From: Acetatifactor sp.
Lineage (GTDB): Bacteria; Bacillota; Clostridia; Lachnospirales; Lachnospiraceae
Direction of reading: 5' to 3'
DNA length: 44,736 bases
Assembly: GCA_029055435.1 (NCBI GenBank)
Contig: JAIDDH010000132.1
Coordinates: 1 to 44,736 of the forward strand
Below, one piece after another: positions 26,265 to 34,451 of the stretch. The notes beneath the pieces were generated by a model that worked only from the letters and a program-made list of their open reading frames with translations, searched no databases and was not told the DNA's origin. The translations under genes were made by a program, and so were the position numbers. The stretch's first letter is position 1. Each line of letters starts with the position of its first letter.

Positions 26265-27269
26265 ATGGCAAAAGGACAAAGTTTTATTGGATTAACTACA
26301 TATCTAGAGAAATGTGGGCAGGACGAAATTAAGCTGACTTTTTCGGACGTAGAAAGAATTCTAGGATTCCAACTATCAAATTCTGCATATCTCCATCGGA
26401 CATATTGGTCCAATTCCGAATCACATCCAATTGCATTCGGGTGGTTGAATGCAGGCTATCTGTCACAACATGTTGATATGAAGGGGCAAACTGTTGAGTT
26501 TGTAAAGAGAACCCATCAAAGACAACAGATTCAAGGAGAAGCGGAGAAAGCGGTGGTGATGTTCAGAGAGAAGTGTGCTACCTTAACTTTAGACGAGGCT
26601 GTCCGATGCATCCGTACATACTTCAATGAGACAGTGAAAGATTTGCATGGACGGTATATGTCGTGGAGGCATTGCTATAATGCTTTTGTGGTAAACAGGA
26701 ATAGTGCAGACGAAAAGATGCTTGATTACCTGGCGCTACATTTGGCATTTTATTTGGCAAGCTGGGGGATGTATCGTGGTTCCTCGTTTCTCCTGCAGAA
26801 AGACTATAAAGTTCATATTCCAGTCGTGAAAATTCTTGTGGATAAAAAATTTGATCCGCTTGTGGAAATATCAGCAGAAGGACTTACCGAGGATGCCAAT
26901 TTGGAACTGTTGGAAGAAGTGAGTGAAAGGATTCGTAGAGTATATGCTGCAGAGCAGCCTTCGTTTGAAGGTGTTACCAATAATGCTACGGATACCTTAG
27001 TGACAAAGATTCTATTAGGGACTCTAGGATGTGTTCCTGCTTATGATCGATATTATGTGCAGGCTGTAAAGCAATATAATATCTCAGCCGGGGTATATAG
27101 TAAAGAATCAGTAAGAGATGTTGCAGTGTATTATTTGTCCCATAAGTATGAATTTGAAAGCCTTCGAGAGGAATTAAGTACTTGCGGAACTCGATATCCT
27201 GCCATGAAGCTGATGGATATGTGCATGTGGCAGTTGGCATTTGAAGCTGATAAGAGAAAGGAGTCGTAA
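26265..27269 (+). CDS. DUF7662-like N-terminal domain fused to a helical domain, unknown function
   Basis: About 334 residues. The first 80 (FIGLTTYLEKCGQDEIKLTF, SDVERILGFQLSNSAYLHRTY, then WSNSESHPIAFGWLNAGY and VEFVKR) follow the DUF7662 pattern: a short helical start, an xL-F-x-E-I-x-x-I-L-G motif, then a W-x-N...H...W-L-x-A-G-Y core. DUF7662 is short and uncharacterised. Here it is joined to about 250 mostly helical residues, with LALHLAFYLASWGMYRGSSF and HIPVVKILVDKKFDPL, of no family I know. The start is uncertain: ATG at 26265 or GTG at 26247, neither with a strong site. Four bases separate its stop from the next small ORF and the nuclease gene follows, so it likely acts with them. 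Confidence 0.6.
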   Translation: MAKGQSFIGLTTYLEKCGQDEIKLTFSDVERILGFQLSNSAYLHRTYWSNSESHPIAFGWLNAGYLSQHVDMKGQTVEFVKRTHQRQQIQGEAEKAVVMFREKCATLTLDEAVRCIRTYFNETVKDLHGRYMSWRHCYNAFVVNRNSADEKMLDYLALHLAFYLASWGMYRGSSFLLQKDYKVHIPVVKILVDKKFDPLVEISAEGLTEDANLELLEEVSERIRRVYAAEQPSFEGVTNNATDTLVTKILLGTLGCVPAYDRYYVQAVKQYNISAGVYSKESVRDVAVYYLSHKYEFESLREELSTCGTRYPAMKLMDMCMWQLAFEADKRKES

Positions 27270-27272
27270 TCG

Positions 27273-27437
27273 ATGGCTAAAATGTATACAGAACTAACAG
27301 ATATATGCCTTATTGCGAGCCTTATTGTTCTGCTGTATAATTTTTGTATGGTTTATTGGCTGGATGGTTCATTTCTGGGGAGTGGGATTAATGGCAGAAT
27401 TATTTGCGTACAACGAAAGAATCGAGACGATTTTTGA
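27273..27437 (+). CDS. Small single-pass membrane ORF between the DUF7662 and nuclease genes
   Basis: A 54-residue frame starting MAKMYTELTD, with one hydrophobic helix (ICLIASLIVLLYNFCMVYWL) and a basic tail (RIICVQRKNRDDF). It has a clear ribosome site (AAAGGAG, nine bases upstream), better than either neighbour's. It starts three bases after the preceding stop and overlaps the nuclease start by 47 bases. It could be a real small membrane protein, or only a device coupling translation of the nuclease. Confidence 0.45.
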   Translation: MAKMYTELTDICLIASLIVLLYNFCMVYWLDGSFLGSGINGRIICVQRKNRDDF

Positions 27438-28398
27438 TCTTATAGGCGACAAGGAAAATGACATAACCAAAAGCATAGCATGGGCCTTTGTGAAATGCCC
27501 GCGTTTGCTGGAGCGGGTAATTGAGAGGCTGATTCATGTTAACGTGGATGCGGATGATGTTGTGATTCGGTATCAAGAGTTTGAGAAGGACAAGGGAATC
27601 ACAGACCTGGAGATAACAGATAACCAAAAGTTCTATATCATCATTGAGGCAAAGCGGGGATGGGTTCTTCCGGGGGAGCCACAGTTAAAGCTTTATTCGG
27701 AGAGGGCTGGATTTATCAACAGCCCGGCAAAGGTGAAAGCAATCGTGTCCATGTCGGAATGCACGGAGGTGTATGCTAAAAAGCGGCTGCCAGCAATACC
27801 GGGGACTATGGTGCTGCACCTTCCATGGATGGTGATATGTGACCTTGCAGGGGAACTGCGGATGAAGACTGCAGGTAAACAGAACTATATTCTTGGAGAA
27901 TTGGAGAGGTACATAAAGAGGATTATGACTACACAGAATAAGGACACTAATTGGGTATATGTTGTATCGCTTGGATTAAAGGAAGCAGAAATCACAACTT
28001 CGGAAGGGAAAAAGGAGACTGCGGGTATCACATATGTGGATATTGTTAGAAAGCACCATAAGTACTGCTGTCCGGTTGGAGGTGGCAAAGGCGGATGGCC
28101 TAAAGAGCCGCTGACATACATTGCTTTCAGGTATCATGGTAAGTTGCAGTCGATCCACCATATAGAAAAATACATCGTTACGGACAATCTGCATCCGTAT
28201 GTTCCGGAGATACCGGACGCGGAGCTTTCAGAGACGCATTTCGTGTATGAGCTGGGACCAGCAATCATACCGCCCAAGGATATCCGGACAGGGGACAAAA
28301 TTGTGATGGCGAACCGTGTGTGGGCGCAGCTTGACACGCTCCTTACATCAGATACGATTACGGAGGCAATGGAGATATCGAAAGAGAGAAATATATAA
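27391..28398 (+). CDS. PD-(D/E)XK nuclease family protein
   Basis: About 335 residues. A nuclease core is visible early. A helix with an acidic cluster (IETIFDLIGDKENDITKSIAWAF) is followed by GITDLEI (Asp near residue 72) and FYIIIEAKRG (Glu-x-Lys near 86-88), then QLKLYSERAGF. This is the D...ExK pattern of PD-(D/E)XK enzymes. The second half has no recognised domain. It includes TYVDIVRKHHKYCCPVGGGK and ends ANRVWAQLDTLL. The ATG at 27391 follows GGGGAGTGGGA. Longer in-frame starts from 27313 would add a hydrophobic stretch that is really the other frame of the small membrane ORF. The likely role is DNA or RNA cleavage in an element-borne defence set, which is inference. Confidence 0.7.
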   Translation: MAELFAYNERIETIFDLIGDKENDITKSIAWAFVKCPRLLERVIERLIHVNVDADDVVIRYQEFEKDKGITDLEITDNQKFYIIIEAKRGWVLPGEPQLKLYSERAGFINSPAKVKAIVSMSECTEVYAKKRLPAIPGTMVLHLPWMVICDLAGELRMKTAGKQNYILGELERYIKRIMTTQNKDTNWVYVVSLGLKEAEITTSEGKKETAGITYVDIVRKHHKYCCPVGGGKGGWPKEPLTYIAFRYHGKLQSIHHIEKYIVTDNLHPYVPEIPDAELSETHFVYELGPAIIPPKDIRTGDKIVMANRVWAQLDTLLTSDTITEAMEISKERNI

Positions 28399-28900
28399 GC
28401 AACAAGTAATATTTTGTAGCTTGCATATCACAATTTGATACAGCGCACCCAGGCACGATCTTTGGCACGTATTTTAACGATAGGAATTTTGAGTGTGTCA
28501 GGAGCGATAAGTTTGGTTTCGCAAGGAATTTGTTTTCGGTGGATAAAGTTGCGAAAAGCCCACAAAGCTCATAAATGGTATGTTACCCACATGGTAGACA
28601 TTAGAAATGTCTCAAAATTATCATATGAGAAGCATATCAAGAACGAAGTCGAGAACGTTATATAAGATTTGCCTTATTTAAGCATCTATGCCTACATACA
28701 TTTTAGAAAGTTTAGCATTATCTTCATTTGTGGGCTTACCATTTATTCTTGTAATAGACATAGATAGAATTATATTTTTTTCATCAATGATTTTTTATGC
28801 CGATTATATTAAAAAAGGATGTACATTAGAAAATATTCGTGATAGAATTTTTTTATGTAAATTGGAATAATATCAGTAAAATTGGAATGGGTGATATGCA
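28399..28900. other. 502-base gap without a supported gene
   Basis: Two short frames (28435-28665 and 28688-28870) have no ribosome site and no family features. A small palindrome (AGACATT/AATGTCT near 28597-28613) is the only structure seen. The region marks a drop in GC content and may be a junction between cargo blocks. Confidence 0.5.
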
Positions 28901-29542
28901 ATGAGTAATAAAGTAGCAACGAATATAACTCTGGAGCGCATCAAAGAGTTGAAAGGGAACGATTCACAAGAGGTTTTCGCTCAAAAAATACATACTACTC
29001 AGAGCAATATCAGCAAAATGCTTAAGGGCATGACTCCGCCATCAGCAGCCATATTGACAGAACTGGCCAAAACGTATCATGTTTCGGTTGATTGGCTGTT
29101 GGGGCTGTCAGATGAAAAAGAAACTAAGCCAAGGGGGCAATCTCACAAGTTGACAGCGGAAACAGTAACATATGCAGACGCTATGGCGGTATTGGAGATC
29201 CTTTATCAAAAAGGTTCCATAGATGTTGGCTATGATAACAATGGTTATAATAGCAAACCAGACCCAAGTATAATTCTGGTGAAAGATAAAGTGCTTGCAT
29301 ATTTTTTAGACAATCGTTCCAGATATAGTGGCGGAAGCCAGAATATTTATGAAATTTGGGTAAAACAGGCAATGGAGGTATATGAAAAATACCTGCTTTT
29401 GCAATGGACGGATTCCGTAAATGCTGTTTATGAACAAAATGTGCCAAAGCTGCTGTCAGATGAAGCCATAGCTTCCCTAGTTGATGATATTGCAAATGGC
29501 CGCTTGGAGGTTGTGCCGACGCAATCGGATGGATTTATATGA
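28901..29542 (+). CDS. XRE-family transcriptional regulator
   Basis: A 213-residue protein. The N-terminal HTH is typical XRE: VFAQKIHTTQSNISKMLKG, then LAKTYHVSVDWLLGLSDEKE (residues 20-70). The C-terminal 130 residues are an unrecognised, probably ligand- or partner-binding domain with NIYEIWVKQAMEVYEKYLLL. The ribosome site is weak (GGGTGAT). It lies upstream of the caspase-like gene in the same direction with a 149-base gap and may control it. XRE regulators commonly hold toxic effectors in check. Confidence 0.8.
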   Translation: MSNKVATNITLERIKELKGNDSQEVFAQKIHTTQSNISKMLKGMTPPSAAILTELAKTYHVSVDWLLGLSDEKETKPRGQSHKLTAETVTYADAMAVLEILYQKGSIDVGYDNNGYNSKPDPSIILVKDKVLAYFLDNRSRYSGGSQNIYEIWVKQAMEVYEKYLLLQWTDSVNAVYEQNVPKLLSDEAIASLVDDIANGRLEVVPTQSDGFI

Positions 29543-29691
29543 ATATTTCAGATGTTACCTTTCCATTCCAATAGCCAAGATATTGATAGGTTTTTATTAA
29601 CTGTGTCTTGTTTATGATGAAATAGTTCTATTTGAAATCCCTTCGATATATGGAATTAAGGAAAGATTATAAACAGAAAGAGGAATACCAA

Positions 29692-30777
29692 TTGAGTAAT
29701 AAGTTTGGAATTATCATTTCATTAGAAAAATATATTGACAGTGCAGTGGGATTGTCGGATGTGGAGTATGCAAATGCTGATGCAGCAAGCATAAAAGATA
29801 TTTTTGTTAGAAAAATTGGAGTGGCGGAAGAAAATATCTTAGTTTTAAACAATGAAAAATGTACGGTTGCTAATTGTAAAAGTGGTGATCTAGCGTATTA
29901 TATGACGAGGTTGGAGGAAGACACTACAGTCTATCTTTATTATGTAGGGCATGGCTATTTTTGTAATGGAAAAAATTATTTGACAGCATATGATACAAGT
30001 ACATTGGATTTAGTTGAAACGTCTATTTCATTTAATGATGTATTTATGGAACAATTTCGTAGATCAAGAGCAAATAGACTGATTGCATTTATTGATGCAT
30101 GTGCGGAATGGTCAGGAGATAATGAAAGATCAATTAATTGTAGAGGTTTTGATTTTTCAGGATTTGATGGAATGGTAACCTTTGATTATGCAGCGTTCTT
30201 TTCATGTTCACCTAAAGAAAAGTCGTATTCTTCTGATAAATTGAAACATGGGATATGGACATATTTTTTGAATAAAGCAATATCCGAAAATGCAATGGAA
30301 GCTTTGTCAAAGGATGGTACTATAACTGCTAACTCATTAAAAGAATACTTAAAAAGTGAGGTAGCGAAGTATGCTAGAAATGAACTTGGTAAAAATCAGA
30401 CGCCTTATGCAGTTATCGCTTCAAATAGCGAATTATTGATTTTGGGGTCTGATGATGAACACGAATCATTTGAGGAAGTTATTTTAAGGTTTGATGAAGA
30501 ACTGAATAACAAGTGTTATCTTGCTAATATTATATTGAATGATTATGAGGAAGACTTTGTCTTTGATAACTATGCAATTATGGAGGAAATATGTTGGGAT
30601 ATTGACACTGCTTCAGGGTTGCCAGAGGGATGGCATGACGCGTTCAATAGTCTAATGTTTTATGCAAATAGAGTCAAAGCTGGAAAGAAAATTGAACTGC
30701 CTTTTTTTGAGAAAAAAGAGGAAGAAATAAAAATAAAGACTTTTTTGAATGCACTTAATATCAAAGAGGATTTTTAA
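29692..30777 (+). CDS. Caspase-like (peptidase C14) protease
   Basis: About 361 residues. The caspase fold is clear: FGIIISLEKYIDSAVGLSDV at the start, the catalytic His in YYVGHGYFCNGKNYL (about His87) and the catalytic Cys in RLIAFIDACAEW (about Cys137). A strand FDYAAFFSCSPKEKSYS and helix HGIWTYFLNKAI follow. About 110 acidic C-terminal residues from LLILGSDDEHESFEEVI on have no known family; they may bind a partner or substrate. Bacterial caspases act in abortive infection and other proteolytic death systems. The TTG at 29692 lies seven bases after AAAGAGGA and puts the fold's first strand at the N-terminus. The ATG at 29650 lacks a ribosome site. The gene is AT-rich and sits beside a restriction-modification pair. 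Confidence 0.8.
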   Translation: MSNKFGIIISLEKYIDSAVGLSDVEYANADAASIKDIFVRKIGVAEENILVLNNEKCTVANCKSGDLAYYMTRLEEDTTVYLYYVGHGYFCNGKNYLTAYDTSTLDLVETSISFNDVFMEQFRRSRANRLIAFIDACAEWSGDNERSINCRGFDFSGFDGMVTFDYAAFFSCSPKEKSYSSDKLKHGIWTYFLNKAISENAMEALSKDGTITANSLKEYLKSEVAKYARNELGKNQTPYAVIASNSELLILGSDDEHESFEEVILRFDEELNNKCYLANIILNDYEEDFVFDNYAIMEEICWDIDTASGLPEGWHDAFNSLMFYANRVKAGKKIELPFFEKKEEEIKIKTFLNALNIKEDF

Positions 30778-30812
30778 TGTGCGCATATATTGAAAAGTAG
30801 CACAAAATCTAT

Positions 30813-30865
30813 GTGAAAAGTGTGACTATGTGATAGAGTGATTTAGTGAAGTTTACTTTTAGTGA
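30813..30865. repeat. GTGA repeats in 8-base register before the restriction enzyme gene
   Basis: GTGA occurs at 30813, 30822, 30830, 30838, 30846 and 30862. From 30822 the spacing is exactly 8, 8, 8 and 16 bases; the first is 9 bases away. They end just before the AGGAGG ribosome site. The regular phase suggests a protein-binding array or a slipped-strand repeat. Confidence 0.5.
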
Positions 30866-30878
30866 ATAGGAGGAACAA

Positions 30879-31520
30879 ATGATGGATGCATTGACAAATA
30901 TTTTTCCACAGGATATTTTAGAAAAATATGAAATATACAGTTATTATCATGCAGCAGAAATACTTGCTTCAGCATATCCAAATGAATTCGCAGAGCTTAT
31001 AGAGGTTCTCAGAATGGTTCATATTTCAATAGATGATATATTGCAAGCAGGTGGAAATGAGTCACCAATACCACCTAAGTTTAAGAACATCTTATTTCCG
31101 AGAGGATGGGCAGAGACAAGAGTCCATGGAGATTTGAATTTAATGTTGGATTATCGTAGTGGTGCAGAAGGTAATCAAACTTTCACATTGCCTGATTATG
31201 TAAATGGATATAATATTGATTTCTTCAAGAATAAAATTGCTTTAGATACAGAATGGAATAGTAAGGATCAAACATTCGACAGAGATCTGATGGCAATGCG
31301 GACATATTATGAGTTCGGAATAATTGCGGCCGGAATTATTATTACACGAGGTACAGATATAAAGACATTTCCAAAACACTATGGATTGGCAAAGTATGGT
31401 GCTAGTACAACCTGGATGGGTAAGTTACTTTATCGTTTGGATAGCAGGCGATCCGGAGGCTGTCCAATATTAGCAATCGGTATTACTTCAAAATGTATAG
31501 ATGGGTTTGAAGCCGATTAA
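30879..31520 (+). CDS. BglII/BstYI-family type II restriction endonuclease
   Basis: A 213-residue enzyme. The segment YEIYSYYHAAEILASAYPNE opens the fold. VNGYNIDFFKNKIALDTEWN followed by SKDQTFDRDLMAMRTYYE matches the BglII/BstYI active-site region: an Asp then E-W-N-S, the latter replacing the usual E-x-K. AGIIITRGTDIK follows as in relatives. BglII cuts AGATCT and BstYI RGATCY, so a GATC-centred site is likely. The partner methylase is the next gene. AGGAGG precedes the double ATG (30879, 30882). The 8-base phased GTGA repeats lie just upstream. Strongly AT-rich coding sequence points to recent acquisition. Confidence 0.8.
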   Translation: MMDALTNIFPQDILEKYEIYSYYHAAEILASAYPNEFAELIEVLRMVHISIDDILQAGGNESPIPPKFKNILFPRGWAETRVHGDLNLMLDYRSGAEGNQTFTLPDYVNGYNIDFFKNKIALDTEWNSKDQTFDRDLMAMRTYYEFGIIAAGIIITRGTDIKTFPKHYGLAKYGASTTWMGKLLYRLDSRRSGGCPILAIGITSKCIDGFEAD

Positions 31521-31555
31521 CCTCAAAAGTGAGAAAATTACTTGACTTTCTGAGG
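31521..31555 (+). promoter_or_regulatory. Inverted repeat with a possible -35 box between restriction and methylase genes
   Basis: CCTCAAAAGT (31521-31530) and ACTTTCTGAGG (31545-31555) are complementary with one bulged base. A TTGACT (31542-31547) sits in the right half, with an AT-rich TAGTATATA about 20 bases downstream. It may be the methylase's own promoter with an operator, or a hairpin limiting readthrough. The -10 box is not well spaced. Confidence 0.35.
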
Positions 31556-31603
31556 CTGACAGAGTGATAGTATATACGACGAAAATCAGAAAGGAAGTAT
31601 TTT

Positions 31604-32923
31604 ATGAAGCTGATAAAAGAATTTCCTAGTGTTGTAAAATACATGGGATCAAAAACTGATGTTTTAGATCTGATCGAAAAAGGATTTAATTACTTGAATA
31701 AGAATTATGATAATGTTTGTGATTTATTTGCAGGTTCAGCAACATTATCTGCTGCATTACGAAACAAAGCAAATGTAATATCAAATGATATACAACAGTA
31801 TTCAGCAGTATTTTCTACCGTATATTTAAGTAATTATACTTGGGATAAATATCCGAATATACAAGAAATATGTGATAAGGCGAAGCAGCGTGTTGATAGA
31901 TTTAATAAATTTTTCTCCGAATTCGCCGGACAATTCTCGTATAATAGAGAGTTTACCTTAGACGAACTGAACAAAATGGAAAATAAACAGCGGGCTTTAA
32001 TTGAATATGAAAAGTGGGAGGAATTCGATAATTATTACTTATTTGTAAAAAATTATTCGGGTACATATTGGAGTTATGATCAGTGTATTTGGATTGATTC
32101 ATATAGAGCTGTAATTGATGAATACCAAGATAATGAATCGTATTATAACTTATTACTGACATGTTTGATATATGCGATGGCGTATAATTCACAGAGTACA
32201 GGACACTATGCCCAGTATAGAGTGCCAGACAATGATTCATCTAAAGAGGATATTTTGATTTATCGTCGAAAATGTGTTACGGATTTTTTTGTGAGAAAAT
32301 ATGAAGATTTGAAAGAGTTTTTACTGGAGCAGAATACGTTTGAATTTAAAACAATGTCGATGAGGGATACAGAGTGTCTTTCTAATATTCCTGAGAGAAC
32401 TTTGGTATATGCTGATCCGCCCTACTGTTTTGTACATTACTCAAGATTCTATCATGTTTTGGAAACACTAGTTAGATATGACTATCCGGAAGTGAAGTTT
32501 AAGGGTAGATATCGAACGGATAGATACCAGTCAGACTATTGTATAAAAACGGAAGTTTCAGATGCTTTTAAAGAAATGTTTAGAGGGATTAGAAATAAGC
32601 ATTGTGATTTGATCTTAAGTTACACAAATAGCGAAACGAATACTATTCTCTTCGAAGATTTGTTAAAAGCCTGTTGTGAAGAATTTGATGGTTGTTTTGT
32701 AGATGATCAGATTTTGAAAGCTTGCTTGAATCGATGCAATGTTTTTTTTAAGAATCCTCAAAAAGAAGTTGTGACTGTACTAAGCAATAGTGATGTCGAA
32801 GAGCAATTGCCATATGAGATCATTATGATTAAAAAACCATACAACCATAGTCGTATGGGGAGGAAGGACACTAAAACTATTCCAGTAACAGAGGTAGTGA
32901 TACTTGCTAGATATTTGCAATAG
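31604..32923 (+). CDS. D12-class N6-adenine DNA methyltransferase
   Basis: A 439-residue protein. KYMGSKTDVLDLI at the start and CDLFAGSATLSAALRNKANV (motif I, SAM binding, about residues 36-55) are characteristic of D12 adenine methylases. The catalytic motif IV is ADPPYCFVHYSRFY near residue 270. Length is above the 280 usual for Dam/DpnM because of an insertion between motifs. It should methylate adenine in the site cut by the preceding enzyme and so protect the host. The ribosome site is AGAAAGGAAG. It lies 83 bases after the endonuclease gene. Confidence 0.85.
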   Translation: MKLIKEFPSVVKYMGSKTDVLDLIEKGFNYLNKNYDNVCDLFAGSATLSAALRNKANVISNDIQQYSAVFSTVYLSNYTWDKYPNIQEICDKAKQRVDRFNKFFSEFAGQFSYNREFTLDELNKMENKQRALIEYEKWEEFDNYYLFVKNYSGTYWSYDQCIWIDSYRAVIDEYQDNESYYNLLLTCLIYAMAYNSQSTGHYAQYRVPDNDSSKEDILIYRRKCVTDFFVRKYEDLKEFLLEQNTFEFKTMSMRDTECLSNIPERTLVYADPPYCFVHYSRFYHVLETLVRYDYPEVKFKGRYRTDRYQSDYCIKTEVSDAFKEMFRGIRNKHCDLILSYTNSETNTILFEDLLKACCEEFDGCFVDDQILKACLNRCNVFFKNPQKEVVTVLSNSDVEEQLPYEIIMIKKPYNHSRMGRKDTKTIPVTEVVILARYLQ

Positions 32924-33090
32924 GGGGATATGAGAAATTTGTGTGCACATTATGAGTATATAAAAGCCTGCTTGTGAATTTTGAGGATGTGAAAAGGAGC
33001 TTCCGGGAAGCAGGGAAAAGAAGGCAAAGATACAGTTACCTATATGACTATCCAAATTAAAGGGAGAAGATAAAATTTTTCAAAAAGTAA

Positions 33091-33119
33091 TTGACATCTT
33101 CTCACTTTTTTAGTATATT
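33091..33119 (+). promoter_or_regulatory. Strong promoter of the XRE-ImmA operon
   Basis: A perfect TTGACA (33091-33096), 17 bases, TATATT (33114-33119). The repeat TTAGCAAGTTAGC starts five bases after the -10, an ideal place for a repressor to block transcription. Confidence 0.75.
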
Positions 33120-33123
33120 GATT

Positions 33124-33142
33124 TTAGCAAGTTAGCGAACAA
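33124..33142. repeat. TTAGCAAG direct repeat, copy A (possible operator)
   Basis: TTAGCAAGTTAGCGAACAA contains two TTAGC units eight bases apart. The same 19-mer with one change occurs at 34452-34470. It overlaps the expected transcription start of the XRE-ImmA operon. Confidence 0.5.
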
Positions 33143-33235
33143 GCTGGCGTGCTAAATTATTAACACCTGTAAAATGAGAATACGAAGAGAAAACAAAAAG
33201 AGAAAACGAAGAAGAGAGAAGAAAAGGTGAAGAGT

Positions 33236-33604
33236 ATGAAGTATGCGAATTTTGGAGAATTCATAAGTCAGAAGAGAGTCGAGAAGCAGATTACATTGAG
33301 GAAGATGGCAGATATGCTTGGTGTATCCGCCCCATTTTTAACAGATGTGGAAAAAGACAGACGCAACCCTTTTGACATGGAGAAACTTACCCAACTCGCA
33401 AAAATATTAGGTTTATCAAATGAGGAACGTGAGCTTATGTTCAATCTGGCCGGTAAGAAACGGAATGCAGTAGCACCCGACCTTCCTGAATACATCATGG
33501 AGAGGGACTATGTCAGTGCTGCGCTGAGGACCGCCAGGGACTTGGATGCAGGAGAAGAAGAATGGAACCAGTTTGTTGAAGAACTGAGAAAGCGAAAGGG
33601 GTAA
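33236..33604 (+). CDS. XRE-family regulator, partner of ImmA-like protease
   Basis: A 122-residue protein with an N-terminal HTH (FGEFISQKRVEKQITLRKMA, DMLGVSAPFLTDVEKDRRNP). The C-terminal part (DLPEYIMERDYVSAALRTAR) may recruit the protease. ATG at 33236 follows AAAAGGTGA; the GTG at 33227 is part of that site. It sits ten bases before an ImmA/IrrE gene, as in ImmR-ImmA switches of mobile elements where proteolysis of the repressor induces the element. The TTAGCAAG repeats on both sides of the pair are the natural candidate for its binding sites. Confidence 0.85.
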   Translation: MKYANFGEFISQKRVEKQITLRKMADMLGVSAPFLTDVEKDRRNPFDMEKLTQLAKILGLSNEERELMFNLAGKKRNAVAPDLPEYIMERDYVSAALRTARDLDAGEEEWNQFVEELRKRKG

Positions 33605-33614
33605 GAGCCTATAT

Positions 33615-34394
33615 ATGTATAGACCAGTTATAACAAGAAAAAAATCGGGAGCTCCGGTATTGAGCAGGAAAGAAATAGATTTGATCGGTGAGAATCTTGT
33701 CGGGGATTTTATGCCGGATGCTTTGGAAAACCCACAGGAGATTGATATTGATTCATTTGCGCAGAATTATCTTGGGATGGATCAGGACTTTCAATATTTA
33801 TCGCATTGCGGTGTTTATCTTGGGATGACGGTTTTCAATGACACGGACAAAGTGCCGATTTACGATCCGCAGCGTGAATGTGCAGATTATATCAGCGCAA
33901 AAGCCCATACAGTGATCATTGACAGGACTCTTTTAGCGGAGAACCAGGAACACCGGTACCGTTTCACCATGGGGCATGAGGCAAGCCATGAGTTCCTTCA
34001 TAAAGAGTATTTTGCTTATGATCCTGACCAGATGACAATATTTGATTATATTGGAGAAGCTCCGATACCAATGGTGCAGTGCCGGATAGACACAAAGAAA
34101 ATGGATGCAAGGAATTCGGAAATATGGACAGAACGGGATTGGATGGAGTGGCAGGCGAATGCCCTTTCTTCCGCAATCCTTATGCCTGTGTCAATGGTAA
34201 GGAAGGTCGCTGAAAGCGTAAAAACCACTAAGGCAGTTTTCAGAAATTATATCACTGCGGCTAGGGTTTCAAATGTGTTTAATGTGTCTTTTGAAGCTGC
34301 ATCATACCGGCTGAAGCAGCTTGGCTATATACCACAAGATGTCCAGATGAGCAGTGATGTGCTGAATATGATTGCTACACAGCTTTGCGTATGA
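33615..34394 (+). CDS. ImmA/IrrE-family metallo-endopeptidase
   Basis: A 259-residue zinc protease. The HExxH motif is present as FTMGHEASHEFLH (around residue 120), followed by the downstream WQANALSSAILMP, which carries the family's third segment. The N-terminal part (VLSRKEIDLIGENLVGDFMP) is typical of the longer clostridial ImmA proteins. Such proteases cleave the XRE repressor encoded beside them, relieving repression after DNA damage or a cell signal. The C-terminal helices (ISMA-type wing with VFNVSFEAASYRLKQLG) are normal. A terminator follows directly. Confidence 0.87.
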   Translation: MYRPVITRKKSGAPVLSRKEIDLIGENLVGDFMPDALENPQEIDIDSFAQNYLGMDQDFQYLSHCGVYLGMTVFNDTDKVPIYDPQRECADYISAKAHTVIIDRTLLAENQEHRYRFTMGHEASHEFLHKEYFAYDPDQMTIFDYIGEAPIPMVQCRIDTKKMDARNSEIWTERDWMEWQANALSSAILMPVSMVRKVAESVKTTKAVFRNYITAARVSNVFNVSFEAASYRLKQLGYIPQDVQMSSDVLNMIATQLCV

Positions 34395-34408
34395 TTTCTG
34401 ACAGGAAG

Positions 34409-34441
34409 TATGCGGATTGCCACAGTCCGCATATCTTTTTT
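34409..34441 (+). terminator. Terminator after the XRE-ImmA operon
   Basis: TATGCGGA (34409-34416) pairs perfectly with TCCGCATA (34426-34433), followed by TCTTTTTT. Confidence 0.8.
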
Positions 34442-34451
34442 ACTTAATGTG

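Noticed and set aside
27313-27390. Longer N-terminus for the nuclease with a hydrophobic stretch
   Set aside because: The start at 27391 has a clear ribosome site, and the hydrophobic part is the overlapping frame of the small membrane ORF.
28435-28870. Two short frames (76 and 60 codons) after the PD-(D/E)XK nuclease
   Set aside because: Neither has a ribosome site or recognisable composition; AT-rich sequence gives such frames by chance.
31548-31580. Well-formed sigma-A promoter for the methylase
   Set aside because: TTGACT is present but no -10 box lies at 16-18 bases; only the inverted repeat is reported.
32960-33060. Short frame reading VNFEDVKRSFREAGKRRQRYSY and ending at TAA
   Set aside because: About 27 codons, no ribosome site; may be the tail of a lost gene but cannot be supported.
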